From Yinghuangia seranimata (GTDB lineage Bacteria; Actinomycetota; Actinomycetes; Streptomycetales; Streptomycetaceae), in the NCBI RefSeq assembly GCF_029953285.1, contig NZ_JASAOI010000046.1, positions 62,001 through 126,000 of the forward strand: a DNA stretch of 64,000 bases, written 5' to 3'. Below are positions 26,462 through 36,393 of the stretch, one piece after another. Position numbers and translations under genes: made by a program. The notes beneath the pieces are model-generated. The model had not been told where the DNA came from and searched no databases. It saw nothing but the letters and a program-made list of their open reading frames with translations. Position 1 is the first letter of the stretch; every line of letters starts with the position of its first letter.

Positions 26462-28051
26462 ATGGTACGAGTCGGGTCGCCACCCGATCCCCCACGCCCC
26501 GCCGCCGGTGTCGCCTGGCTGCTTCCGGCGGTCTTCTCGCTCGCCTGTTCGGTGGCCGCCGTGGTCATGGTGGACGCCGACGTGCGCGTGCCGCTCGGCG
26601 TAGGCCTTGCCGTCGCCACCGTCGCCGTCGCCGCGGCCTGCGCGGAGGCGTCCCGTCGCGGCCGTCGCATACGTGGGCTGCGTGCCCAGCGCGACGCCGC
26701 CGTGGCCGAGCAGCACAGCCAGCGTGACGCCGAGGCGGCCGCCCTGCGGCGCCGGCTGGCGGCGCAGGAGGCCGCGCTGCTGCAACTGACCGAGGAAATG
26801 CTCCCCAAGACGATCCTGCGTCTCCAGCAGGGCGAGTCCGCCCGGGAGATCGTCCACGAACTCGGTGGATCACCCGACATCAGCCCCGAGTTCGCCGCCG
26901 CGCAGCGCACCGTGCTGCGTTCGGTCGCCGAGGCGGTCGAGGCCGAGGAGGGCATGCGCGACTCCGCGCAACGGGCGTTCGTCAACATCGCCCGGCGCGT
27001 CCAGGCGATCGTCCACCAGCAGGCCACCGACCTGCGCGAGATGGAAGAGCGGCACGGCGCCACTCCCGACGTCTTCGGCGACCTGCTGCGCCTGGACCAC
27101 GGCACCGCGCTGATCGGACGCCTCGCGGACAGCATCGCGGTGCTCGGCGGCGCCCGCCCCGGCCGCCAGTGGCAGAACAACGTGGCGCTGTATAGCGTGC
27201 TGCGCGGCGCGATCTCCCGTATCACCGACTACCCGCGCGTCGAACTGGCGTCGGTCGCCGAAGTGGCGGTCGTCGGCTCGTCGGTCGAACCGCTCATCCA
27301 CGCCCTGGCGGAGCTGCTCGACAACGCCACGCGGTACTCGCCGCCCAAGACGCTCGTCCGGGTCACCGCGAGCGAGGTGCAGTCCGGCGTCGCCATCGAG
27401 ATCGAGGACGGCGGCATCGGCCTGGCCGAGGAGGCGCGCCGCCGTGTCGAGCGCCTGCTCGAAGAGGCGTCCGCCGGCCTGGACCTGACCGACCTCGGCG
27501 AGTCGCCGCGACTCGGCCTGGCCGTCGTGGGCCGGCTGGCCCAGCAGCAGGGGTTCCGCGTGTCGCTGCGCCCGTCGGCGTACGGCGGTGTCCGCGCGAT
27601 CCTCATCGTCCCCACCGAACTGCTGACCAGCGCCCCGATCTCCGTGGTCACCGGCGCGGCGCCCGGCCTCGACGCGCTGCCCGCGGCCCGTACCCGGACC
27701 CTGTCGTCCGGCACGACCCGAGGAGCAGCCTCGCCGAAAGACGACGAGCCGATGGAACGCACCCCGAACGGGCTGCCGCAGCGGCGCCGGAGGACGTCGG
27801 CCGGCCCGCCCCGTTTGGCATCGGTTCCGCCCAGCCCCCGGACACCGGCGGGCACGGGCCCGGCGACGGCGTCCGCCCCCGCCGGGCAGCGCGGAACGGA
27901 CACCGCCGACGCGCCCGAACCGGGCCTGTGGCTGGCAGCGTTCCAGGACGCAGTCTCCGGTGAGTCCCCCGGGTCCGGGACCGCGGACAGCCGCGGGCAG
28001 CACCCGGACTCGCCCCCGCAGAACACGCCTGCGAAAGAAGGTGAGCGGTGA
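26462..28051 (+). CDS. cvnA: conservon sensor histidine kinase-like protein CvnA
   Basis: 529 residues from ATG 26462, chosen because GAGG lies 6 bp upstream; ATG 26456 is an alternative. Two N-terminal membrane segments (about residues 15-35 and 40-58) are followed by a coiled-coil helical region (RDAAVAEQHSQRDAEAAALR), a dimerisation region with HGTALIGRLADSIAVLGG, and an HATPase domain with ALAELLDNATRYSPP (N box) and IEIEDGGIGLAEEAR (G1 box). The C-terminal 120 residues are Pro/Ser/Thr-rich and disordered. It heads the five-gene conservon and lacks a neighbouring response regulator, as is usual; these kinases signal through the small GTPase CvnD. Confidence 0.92.
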   Translation: MVRVGSPPDPPRPAAGVAWLLPAVFSLACSVAAVVMVDADVRVPLGVGLAVATVAVAAACAEASRRGRRIRGLRAQRDAAVAEQHSQRDAEAAALRRRLAAQEAALLQLTEEMLPKTILRLQQGESAREIVHELGGSPDISPEFAAAQRTVLRSVAEAVEAEEGMRDSAQRAFVNIARRVQAIVHQQATDLREMEERHGATPDVFGDLLRLDHGTALIGRLADSIAVLGGARPGRQWQNNVALYSVLRGAISRITDYPRVELASVAEVAVVGSSVEPLIHALAELLDNATRYSPPKTLVRVTASEVQSGVAIEIEDGGIGLAEEARRRVERLLEEASAGLDLTDLGESPRLGLAVVGRLAQQQGFRVSLRPSAYGGVRAILIVPTELLTSAPISVVTGAAPGLDALPAARTRTLSSGTTRGAASPKDDEPMERTPNGLPQRRRRTSAGPPRLASVPPSPRTPAGTGPATASAPAGQRGTDTADAPEPGLWLAAFQDAVSGESPGSGTADSRGQHPDSPPQNTPAKEGER

Positions 28052-28461
28052 TGCAGAAACGGGCCGATCTGGACTGGATCCTCAAGGACCTCGCGGACGG
28101 GGTCCCGCAGACCCGGCATGTGGTGGTGCTGTCCGCGGACGGGCTGTGCATCGCCCAGCACGGCTGCGACGAGGACACCGCCGACCGTATCGCCGCGGCG
28201 TGCGCGGGCCTGCAGAGCCTGTCGCGGGCCATCGCGAAGGAACTGCCGCACGGCGACGGGCGCATGCGCCTGGTCGTCATCGAGATCAACGGCGGGTTCT
28301 TCTACCTGATGGCCGCCGGTGTCGGGGCGTACCTCGCCGTGCTGGCGGACGAGGGCGTGGACGCCGGGCTGATGGGCCAGCGCATGCGCGACCTGGTCGC
28401 CCGTATCGGGGAGCATCTCAGCAGCCCACCGCGGGTCGCCCCCGCCGGGCGGGCCACATGA
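28048..28461 (+). CDS. cvnB: roadblock/LC7-domain protein CvnB
   Basis: 137 residues from GTG 28048, overlapping the cvnA stop by 4 bp; ATG 28051 is an equally possible start. The whole protein is a roadblock/LC7 fold: DLDWILKDLADGVPQTRHVVVLSADGL then IAQHG, and GFFYLMAAGVGAYLAVLADE, as in MglB-type GTPase regulators. It probably acts as the GTPase-activating or scaffold partner of CvnD at the membrane. The following gene overlaps by ATGA. Confidence 0.93.
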   Translation: MMQKRADLDWILKDLADGVPQTRHVVVLSADGLCIAQHGCDEDTADRIAAACAGLQSLSRAIAKELPHGDGRMRLVVIEINGGFFYLMAAGVGAYLAVLADEGVDAGLMGQRMRDLVARIGEHLSSPPRVAPAGRAT

Positions 28462-28820
28462 GTGGACCGCGGCGACTGGACTGGGACGAGGGATCCCCTG
28501 AGCGGCTGTACGTCCTGACGGGCGGCCGCAGCGGCTCGACCGCGCGGGAGCCCCTCGACCTGGTCACCCTGATCGTGTCGCGGTCGGCTCCGGATCCGGG
28601 CCTGCAGCCCGAGCACGCCGCGATCGTGCGGATGTGCGAATACCCGCTGTCCGTGGCGGAGATCTCCGCCTACCTGGCGTTACCGGCAAGTGTGGTCATG
28701 GTGCTCCTGAGCGATCTGCTCTCCCAGCGGCGGGTGGAGGCCCGGCCGCCGATCCCCGCCGCGTCCCTCCCCGACGCGGTGCTGCTCGAGGCGGTGATGC
28801 ATGGACTACGCAAGCTCTGA
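28458..28820 (+). CDS. cvnC: DUF742 protein CvnC
   Basis: 120 residues from ATG 28458 (ATGA overlap with cvnB). The sequence follows the DUF742 pattern: RLYVLTGGRSGST, then PLDLVTLIVS, HAAIVRMCEYPLSVAEISAYLALPASVV and VLLSDLLSQ, a winged-helix-like fold, ending VLLEAVMHGLRKL. Part of the conservon signalling module; its 3' end overlaps cvnD by 20 bp. Biochemical role is unclear for the family. Confidence 0.93.
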   Translation: MSGPRRLDWDEGSPERLYVLTGGRSGSTAREPLDLVTLIVSRSAPDPGLQPEHAAIVRMCEYPLSVAEISAYLALPASVVMVLLSDLLSQRRVEARPPIPAASLPDAVLLEAVMHGLRKL

Positions 28821-29430
28821 CCCCGGAAACGTCCCCGGTCCGCGGCCGCAGGACACCCTGCCGGAGACGGCCAGCACCGCCGTCAAGATCGTCATCGTGG
28901 GCGGCTTCGGCGTAGGCAAGACCACGATGGTCGGCTCGGTCAGTGAGATCCGGCCGCTGACCACCGAGGAGACCATGACCCGGGCGGGCGAGGGAATCGA
29001 CCTCGTCACCGGCATAGAGGACAAGACCGAGACCACGGTCGCGATGGACTTCGGCCGCATCAGCCTCAACGAGCGGCTGGTCCTCTACCTGTTCGGCACA
29101 CCGGGCCAGGAGCGGTTCTGGTTCCTGTGGAACGGGCTGTTCGACGGGGCCCTGGGCGCGGTGGTCCTCGTCGACACGCGACGCCTCGAGGTCAGCTTCG
29201 ACGTGATCGGCCGCCTGGAGGAACGCGGTATGCCGTTCGTCGTCGCGGTCAACGCCTTCCCCGGGGCGCCCCGGCACGACCTGGACGAGCTGCGGCAGGC
29301 GCTGGACCTGCCGGACTGGGTCCCGATGGTCGACTGCGACGCCCGCAGCCGCGCCTCCAGCCGCGATGTCCTGCTCGAACTCACGAGTTACCTGCACGCG
29401 ATGACGCTCGCAGATGCGGAGAGACGATGA
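28801..29430 (+). CDS. cvnD: conservon small GTPase CvnD
   Basis: 209 residues from ATG 28801. P-loop IVGGFGVGKTTMVGSV, switch region with RPLTTEETMTRAG, and Walker B/G3 LYLFGTPGQERFWFLWNGL are clear; the G4 position reads VAVNAF, so the usual NKxD Asp is absent, as in this family of Ras/MglA-like GTPases. It is predicted to cycle GTP in response to CvnA/CvnB and to act with the P450 encoded next. Overlaps cvnC by 20 bp and cvnE by ATGA. Confidence 0.95.
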   Translation: MDYASSDPGNVPGPRPQDTLPETASTAVKIVIVGGFGVGKTTMVGSVSEIRPLTTEETMTRAGEGIDLVTGIEDKTETTVAMDFGRISLNERLVLYLFGTPGQERFWFLWNGLFDGALGAVVLVDTRRLEVSFDVIGRLEERGMPFVVAVNAFPGAPRHDLDELRQALDLPDWVPMVDCDARSRASSRDVLLELTSYLHAMTLADAERR

Positions 29431-30995
29431 ACAGCACCACTGCCGACGGCGGATCCGCGGAAGGGTCCCAGGCACTCGTACCGCCGCCCGGCTGCCCCGC
29501 GCACGCCGGATCCGACGCGTACGGTCCGGGCGGCCTCGCCCGGATCTACGGTGAAGCGCACCGCACCGACCCCATGGGCCTGTTCGAGCGGCTGCGAGCC
29601 GAACACGGCGCGGTGGCGCCGGTCCTGATGGAGGGTGACCTGCCCGCGTGGCTGGTGCTGGGTTACCGAGAGAACCTGGAAGTGGCCAGGTCCGCCAGCC
29701 GGTTCACCCGTGACTCGCGCCTGTGGAAGTCGCAGCTGGACGGCGACGTCGCCGAGGACTCGCCGCTGCTGCCGCTGGTCGGCTGGCAGCCGCTGTGCGT
29801 GTTCGTCGACGGCACCGAGCACGAGCGGCTGCGCGCGGCGGTCACCGACGGCGTCGAGGGCCTGGACCGGCGCGGCATGCGCCGGCACATCACGCGCTTC
29901 GCGGACCAGCTCATCGACGCGTTCTGCGCCGACGGCGAGGCCGACCTGATGGCCGACTACGCCGAGAAGCTGCCGATGCTCGTGATGACCCAGCTGTACG
30001 GCATGCCCGAAGAGTACGGCCCCCGCCTCGTCGACGCCACGCTGGACCTGACCCGCGCCACCGCCACCGCGTTCGAGAGCAACGAGATCGTGGTGGAGGC
30101 CCTCCGGGCGCACGTGACCAAGCTGCGCGAGTCCCCGGGCGTCGACTTCGCGTCCTCGCTCATGCAGCACACCGCGGGGATGACCGACGAGGAGGTCGTC
30201 CAGCACCTGCGGCTGATCATGGTGTCGGCGCACATCAACATCACCATCCTGATCGGCAACACCCTGCGGATGATGGTGACCGACCACCGGTTCCGTGCGT
30301 CGCTGGCGGGCGCGCGCATGACGCTCCCGGACGCGCTGGAGCAGATCCTGTGGGACGAGCCGTCCACGATCGTGTGCCCGGCCCGCTGGGCCACGGGGGA
30401 CACCGAGTTGGCCGGCAAGTCGATCAAGGCCGGCGACATGCTCCTGCTGGGGCTGGCCGCGGGCAACGTCGACCCCGACATCCGCCCGGACCTGGCCGCG
30501 CCGATGCACGGCAACCGCTCGCACCTGGCGTTCAGCGGCGGCCCGCACGAGTGCCCGGGCCAGGACATCGGCCGCGCGATCACGGAGACCGCGGTCGACG
30601 TGCTCATCGGGCGGCTGCCGGACATCATGCTCGCGATCGAGGAGAAGGAGCTGACCTGGGCCGCGTCCTGGCTGTCCCGGCAACTCATCTCGCTGCCGGT
30701 CAGGTTCACGCCCACGGCGGCCGCGACGCAGCAGCCCCGGAAGACGGACCCGAACACCGCGGTGGCGCAGCCCGCGGCGTCCGAACCGTCGGCCGAACGG
30801 TCCGAGGACGAGGCCGCCGCGCGGGAGCCCCGGCGACCCGAGGCCGAGGCCTCCGCGGCCGGCGGAGCTCTCGCCGTCGGCCAGGAAGCGGCCGTCGTGG
30901 CGGAGCCCGCCGCTCCGGCTCCGACCCCGGCCCCGCAGCGCGCGTCGTTCGGCGCCCGCGTCGCGGGCTGGTTCGGCCTGCGTCGCAGGAAGTAG
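29427..30995 (+). CDS. cvnE: conservon cytochrome P450, CYP157-like (CvnE)
   Basis: 522 residues from ATG 29427 (ATGA overlap). The heme loop FSGGPHECPGQDIG places the axial Cys at 376. The K-helix position reads EQILW (residues 305-309, bases 30339-30353) instead of ExxR, the known peculiarity of CYP157 enzymes; the I-helix lacks AGxxT (VSAHINITILIG). A 120-residue C-terminal extension (about 405-522) is Ala/Glu/Pro-rich and ends in a short amphipathic, basic stretch (ARVAGWFGLRRRK) that could touch the membrane. Last gene of the conservon; a terminator hairpin follows. Substrate unknown. Confidence 0.92.
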   Translation: MNSTTADGGSAEGSQALVPPPGCPAHAGSDAYGPGGLARIYGEAHRTDPMGLFERLRAEHGAVAPVLMEGDLPAWLVLGYRENLEVARSASRFTRDSRLWKSQLDGDVAEDSPLLPLVGWQPLCVFVDGTEHERLRAAVTDGVEGLDRRGMRRHITRFADQLIDAFCADGEADLMADYAEKLPMLVMTQLYGMPEEYGPRLVDATLDLTRATATAFESNEIVVEALRAHVTKLRESPGVDFASSLMQHTAGMTDEEVVQHLRLIMVSAHINITILIGNTLRMMVTDHRFRASLAGARMTLPDALEQILWDEPSTIVCPARWATGDTELAGKSIKAGDMLLLGLAAGNVDPDIRPDLAAPMHGNRSHLAFSGGPHECPGQDIGRAITETAVDVLIGRLPDIMLAIEEKELTWAASWLSRQLISLPVRFTPTAAATQQPRKTDPNTAVAQPAASEPSAERSEDEAAAREPRRPEAEASAAGGALAVGQEAAVVAEPAAPAPTPAPQRASFGARVAGWFGLRRRK

Positions 30996-31014
30996 CGCCG
31001 GAGCCCCGCACAAC

Positions 31015-31055
31015 GCACCGGGCCGCGGAACCCCGAGGGTTCCGCGGCCCGGTGC
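31015..31055 (+). terminator. rho-independent-type terminator after the conservon
   Basis: Perfect 19-bp inverted repeat: GCACCGGGCCGCGGAACCC (31015-31033), loop CGA, complement 31037-31055, followed by CGCTTTTC. It ends the cvn operon and could also serve the convergent P450 gene. Confidence 0.88.
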
Positions 31056-31083
31056 CGCTTTTCACGCCTGGACGACGAGGCTC

Positions 31084-32475
31084 CTACGCTCCCGAGCGGG
31101 CCGCCGTCTCCTGAGGCACGGCGTCGGCCGCCGCGGGCAGGGTCCGCCGGAACGGCACCATGGGCATCTGGTCGCAGTGCGCCACCGCTGCGGTGACCTC
31201 GCGGACGCGGACGCCCTCGACCGGCACGAGCTTCCAGCGCGACAGCAGCGTGGCGAGCCCGATCGTCATCTCCATGCGCGCGAACGTGTCGCCTATGCAC
31301 TTGCGTGCGCCCGCCCCGAACGGGATGAACGCCTCGCGGGGCCGCCCGTCGCTGTTCTCCGGCGCCCACCGGTCGGGGTCGAAGCGCAGGGGGTCGGGGT
31401 AGAGCCGGCGGTCCCGGTGCAGCGCGTACAGGCTGAAGCCGATCTCGGTGCCGGCCGGGAGGGTGACGCCGCCGAGTTCGACGGGTTCGATCGCGCGCCG
31501 CATCAGCAGCGGGAGGGCGTGCAGGCGGGCGGTCTCGTCGACGACCTGGGTGAGGAACTTCAACTGCGGTACGTGGTGCGCCTCGACGGGGCCCTGCCCG
31601 ACCACGGCGTGGACCTCCTCGACGGCCCGCCGTTCCGCCTCGGGGTTGTGGGCCAGTTCGTGGAAGGCCCAGGTGAGGGTCGCCGCGGCGGTCTCGGTGC
31701 CGGCGAACAGGATGGTGACCAGTTCGTCGCGGACCTCGGTCTCGGTCAGCGCCTCACCGGTGTCGGCGTCGCGCGCGGCCAGCAGCGACGAGAGGAGGTC
31801 GGGCCCGTCGACGCCGCGGTCGCGGGTGGCGGCGACGATGTCGTCGATGATGGCCCGCAGCCGGTGCGAGGCCGCGTCGAACTGCCGGTTGGCCCGCAGC
31901 GGGAGGTGGTCCACCACGGTCGGCTGCACGGCGCGGACCAGGCCGTACTTGATGAGGACGGGCACGTCCTCGCGGATGGCCTCGGCCGTGGCCTTGTCGA
32001 TCGACGACGAGAACAGCGTGTCGGACAGCGCGTTGACGGAGTAGTGGTACAGCTCCTGGTCGAGGGCGACGACGCGGCCCTCCTCCCATCCGTCGGACAC
32101 CGCGCGGGCCCGCAGCGACATGGCCTCGGCGTAGCCGGCGATGCGCGCGCGGTGGAACATCGGCTGCATGAGCCGCCGGTTCCTGCGGTGCGCCTTGGCC
32201 TCCGCCGTGGCGAGTCCGTTGCCCAGCAGGACGCGGGCGCGCTCGAAGAACCTCCCCTTGTCGAACGACCCCGCCTTGCCGACCAGCAGGTCGTGGGTCA
32301 GCTGCGGCGTGGTGACGAAGTAGAGCGGCAGCGTGCCGAGGTCCACGCGGACGATGTCGCCGGTGTCGGCGAGTTCGGTGAGGAACTCCAGCGGACGGCG
32401 CAGCAGCGGTATCGCGTGGCCCACCAGGGGGAGCCGTCCGGGTGCTCGGGGCAGGGAACGCAGGTCACGTGTCAT
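31084..32475 (-). CDS. cytochrome P450 (terpene cluster)
   Basis: 463 residues from ATG 32475, with AAGGAG about 8 bp upstream. Canonical motifs: I-helix FAGTETAAATLTW (AGTET 258-262), ExxR in ETARLHALP (314-317), PERF-region FDPDRWAPEN, heme loop FGAGARKCIGDTFA with Cys393. It lies 70 bp downstream of the terpene synthase gene in the same direction, so it probably hydroxylates or oxidises that sesquiterpene. No ferredoxin gene is next to it, so electrons would come from elsewhere. Confidence 0.9.
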   Translation of the reverse strand: MTRDLRSLPRAPGRLPLVGHAIPLLRRPLEFLTELADTGDIVRVDLGTLPLYFVTTPQLTHDLLVGKAGSFDKGRFFERARVLLGNGLATAEAKAHRRNRRLMQPMFHRARIAGYAEAMSLRARAVSDGWEEGRVVALDQELYHYSVNALSDTLFSSSIDKATAEAIREDVPVLIKYGLVRAVQPTVVDHLPLRANRQFDAASHRLRAIIDDIVAATRDRGVDGPDLLSSLLAARDADTGEALTETEVRDELVTILFAGTETAAATLTWAFHELAHNPEAERRAVEEVHAVVGQGPVEAHHVPQLKFLTQVVDETARLHALPLLMRRAIEPVELGGVTLPAGTEIGFSLYALHRDRRLYPDPLRFDPDRWAPENSDGRPREAFIPFGAGARKCIGDTFARMEMTIGLATLLSRWKLVPVEGVRVREVTAAVAHCDQMPMVPFRRTLPAAADAVPQETAARSGA

Positions 32476-32545
32476 CGCGGTAACTCCTTGTGGTGCGAGC
32501 GTTTCGCCGCTCGGTCCGGATCGGTCGTGGTACGTCTCGCACGGT

Positions 32546-33598
32546 TCACCCGGGCAGGAGGTCCCACCACCACGCGATGCACGGGATCGGCAGCGGTTCG
32601 GTGCTCGTGTCACTCGGGGTGTCGTGGAACATCGCCGGGAGGTTCGCGGGGTCCTCCGGCGTGGTGTAGCGCCGGGAGCTGACACCCCAGTCCTGCGCGG
32701 CGCGGATGAACGCCGCAAGGCTGTCGATGTACTGGCGCAGCTCGGTGCTCGCGGTGGCGAGCACCTGCTCGCGGATCCGCAGGAACAGGCACGTGACGCG
32801 GTCGCGTTGGGCGATGACCGTCGGCAACGCCTGTTCGGGCGTGAGGTTGTCGTGGTACTCGAGCACACGCAGGACGTTCAGGTAGTACTGACCGGCGCGG
32901 CTCTCCTTGTGGTACGAGAAGATGTCGTTGTCCCACGTGATGAGGAAGTACGCCATCTCCGCGAGCGCGCGTACCCGGAGGTCGTCGCGTTCGTTCGGCT
33001 TCAGCTCGTAGCCGTAGGCGAACTCCATCATGGGCGGGATGACCGAGGTCGCCCCGTCGTAGAGCCGCATGAGCGTGTAGTCGTTGAGGTCCGGGACGGT
33101 GCCGAGCGTGCGGTGCGACGCCTCCCACACCACGGACATGAAGTACTCGCGCAGCGCGTCCACCCAGCGGGCGGTCTGAACGGGGCTGGCGTGCACGGCT
33201 ATCCGCTGCCGCAGGTCCCGCAGCCCCCGCGCGAGCGGGTCGTCGAGCATCATCGGCGCTTCGGGGTTCTGCGCGATCCGGGTCAGCCGCGACAGGACGG
33301 CCACCAGTTCCTTGGGGTCCGTTCCGAGGCTGCCCTCTTCGCAGTGGCCGTCGTCGACGCCGAACAGCCACAGGACGAAGTCCGCGACGATGCCGATCGC
33401 TTCCTCGCGGCCCTCGGGCAGGATCCGGGCGGCGAAGGTGCCTATCTCGTGGGTGACCAATTTCGTGCGCAGCGCTTCCGAGCCGATCTGGAACTTGTCG
33501 GCCCAGTCGATCGTCTGTTTGTCGATGGCTGCATAACGCGGATGCACGGCTGCTTGGAACGGCGAATATATGGGAGGGACGGCCAGTCTCTGCGTCAT
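32546..33598 (-). CDS. class I sesquiterpene synthase, selinadiene-synthase-like
   Basis: 350 residues from ATG 33598. The metal-binding motifs are DDGHCE (82-87) and the NSE triad NDIFSYHKE (224-232); the pyrophosphate sensor Arg178 and linker/effector D181-G182 (MRLYDGAT) and the terminal R310-Y311 pair are all at the positions I remember for selina-4(15),7(11)-diene synthase. It should ionise and cyclise farnesyl diphosphate; the product cannot be read from sequence. The P450 downstream completes a minimal terpene cluster. No other biosynthetic gene adjoins. Confidence 0.92.
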   Translation of the reverse strand: MTQRLAVPPIYSPFQAAVHPRYAAIDKQTIDWADKFQIGSEALRTKLVTHEIGTFAARILPEGREEAIGIVADFVLWLFGVDDGHCEEGSLGTDPKELVAVLSRLTRIAQNPEAPMMLDDPLARGLRDLRQRIAVHASPVQTARWVDALREYFMSVVWEASHRTLGTVPDLNDYTLMRLYDGATSVIPPMMEFAYGYELKPNERDDLRVRALAEMAYFLITWDNDIFSYHKESRAGQYYLNVLRVLEYHDNLTPEQALPTVIAQRDRVTCLFLRIREQVLATASTELRQYIDSLAAFIRAAQDWGVSSRRYTTPEDPANLPAMFHDTPSDTSTEPLPIPCIAWWWDLLPG

Positions 33599-33832
33599 GT
33601 TTCGATCACCTTGGCTAACCTGCGGCTGAGGACGCCCGCGACACTAGCGGAGTTGATCTTGAAGGCGTGATCGGCTTTTGCGGAATCCGAAGTGGGTTTT
33701 CGGCCACATCGGCCACTTGCGATCACCCTGATTGCCGTTGATCCCTTCTGTGCGACCGAGATATGACGCTGCGTCAGAAAGTCTGGGGTGCTCGGTCGCC
33801 CACCAACTGAAGCACTTCGTCCGCGGGGGCCG

Positions 33833-34705
33833 CTAGTGCGTGCCGCCCAGACCGTAGACGCGGGCGGCGTTGCCGCCGAGTGCGAGGGCCAGGGTCGTGT
33901 CGTCGACGCCGTGCCGGGAGGCGACCTCCGCGAAGGCGCGGGCGTTGGCGGCGGTGCCCGGCATGCCCGGCCAGTCGGTCGCGAAGACGAACTTTTCAGC
34001 CAACCGTGCAAAGTTGAACCTGGCGTAGTACTCCGGCAGTTTGCGCGGCGGCAGACCGGACAGCTCGATCCACACGGTGTCGTGGAGCATCGCCAGCGCC
34101 GCCGCCGCCTCGTACCACCAGCCGCGGCCGCCGTGCGCGAGGACGACGGTCAGGCCCGGGAAGTCCCGCAGCACGGTGTCCAGCGCGACCGGGTCGGCGT
34201 ACGCGTTCGTGGAGCCGGGGAAGCTGCTCGTGCCGCAGTGCACCACGACCGGCAGGCCGCGCTCGCGACAGACGGCGTACGCCGGGTACAGCATCGGGTC
34301 GGCGCACGAGAACCCGCCGTGCACGGGGTGCAGTTTGAGACCGCACGCGCCGAGGTCGGCCTGCCGCTCGACCTCGGCGTCCAACGGGTAGTGCAGGTGC
34401 GGGTTGACGTTCCCGAGGAACCGGAAGCGCTCCGGGTTGTGCTTGACGATCGGCAGCAGGTCCTCGACCGGCTGGATGCCGGTGGCCTTGGGGCTGTACT
34501 CGCACAGCAGGACCGCGTGGTCGACGCCCTGCTCGGCGAAGTGCGCGTCGAGCAGGGCGGGAACGACGGTGCCGTCCTCGTCGTACACGGCGGGCCAGTC
34601 GTGCGCGTGCCCGAAGTCGTGGGCCCAGCGCAGCCATGCGGGCGCGAGCGTGGGCAACCGCGGGGCGTGCACGTGGGCGTCGACCAGGAGGTGTCCGTCG
34701 AGCAT
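33833..34705 (-). CDS. amidohydrolase-2 family metal-dependent hydrolase
   Basis: 290 residues from ATG 34705, GAGG 10 bp upstream. TIM-barrel amidohydrolase features: N-terminal LVDAHVHAP (HxH), LHPVHGGF, VVHCGTSSF, VLAHGGRG and C-terminal FATDWPGMP with the metal Asp. It resembles the decarboxylase/lactonase-type group (2-amidohydrolase family). It follows the benzoate-CoA ligase by 5 bp and is the last gene of the box operon, so it may hydrolyse or decarboxylate an aromatic substrate feeding the ligase; this is inference. Confidence 0.85.
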   Translation of the reverse strand: MLDGHLLVDAHVHAPRLPTLAPAWLRWAHDFGHAHDWPAVYDEDGTVVPALLDAHFAEQGVDHAVLLCEYSPKATGIQPVEDLLPIVKHNPERFRFLGNVNPHLHYPLDAEVERQADLGACGLKLHPVHGGFSCADPMLYPAYAVCRERGLPVVVHCGTSSFPGSTNAYADPVALDTVLRDFPGLTVVLAHGGRGWWYEAAAALAMLHDTVWIELSGLPPRKLPEYYARFNFARLAEKFVFATDWPGMPGTAANARAFAEVASRHGVDDTTLALALGGNAARVYGLGGTH

Positions 34706-34710
34706 GTGGT

Positions 34711-36306
<1,596 letters not shown>

Positions 36307-36370
36307 CGCGGCCCCTTCGGATCGGTTCGGATCGTGCGGAACGCGGGCCGGACGGAGGCCCCGGTGGCTG

Positions 36371-36393
36371 GGGCGTGTCTGGTGGACACGCCC
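36371..36393. terminator. hairpin between boxB and benzoate-CoA ligase
   Basis: GGGCGTGTC (36371-36379) and GACACGCCC (36385-36393) form a 9-bp stem with a 5-nt loop, overlapping the boxB stop codon by one base. No T-run follows, so it could be a terminator, attenuator or mRNA-processing stop that lowers expression of the downstream ligase. Confidence 0.5.
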
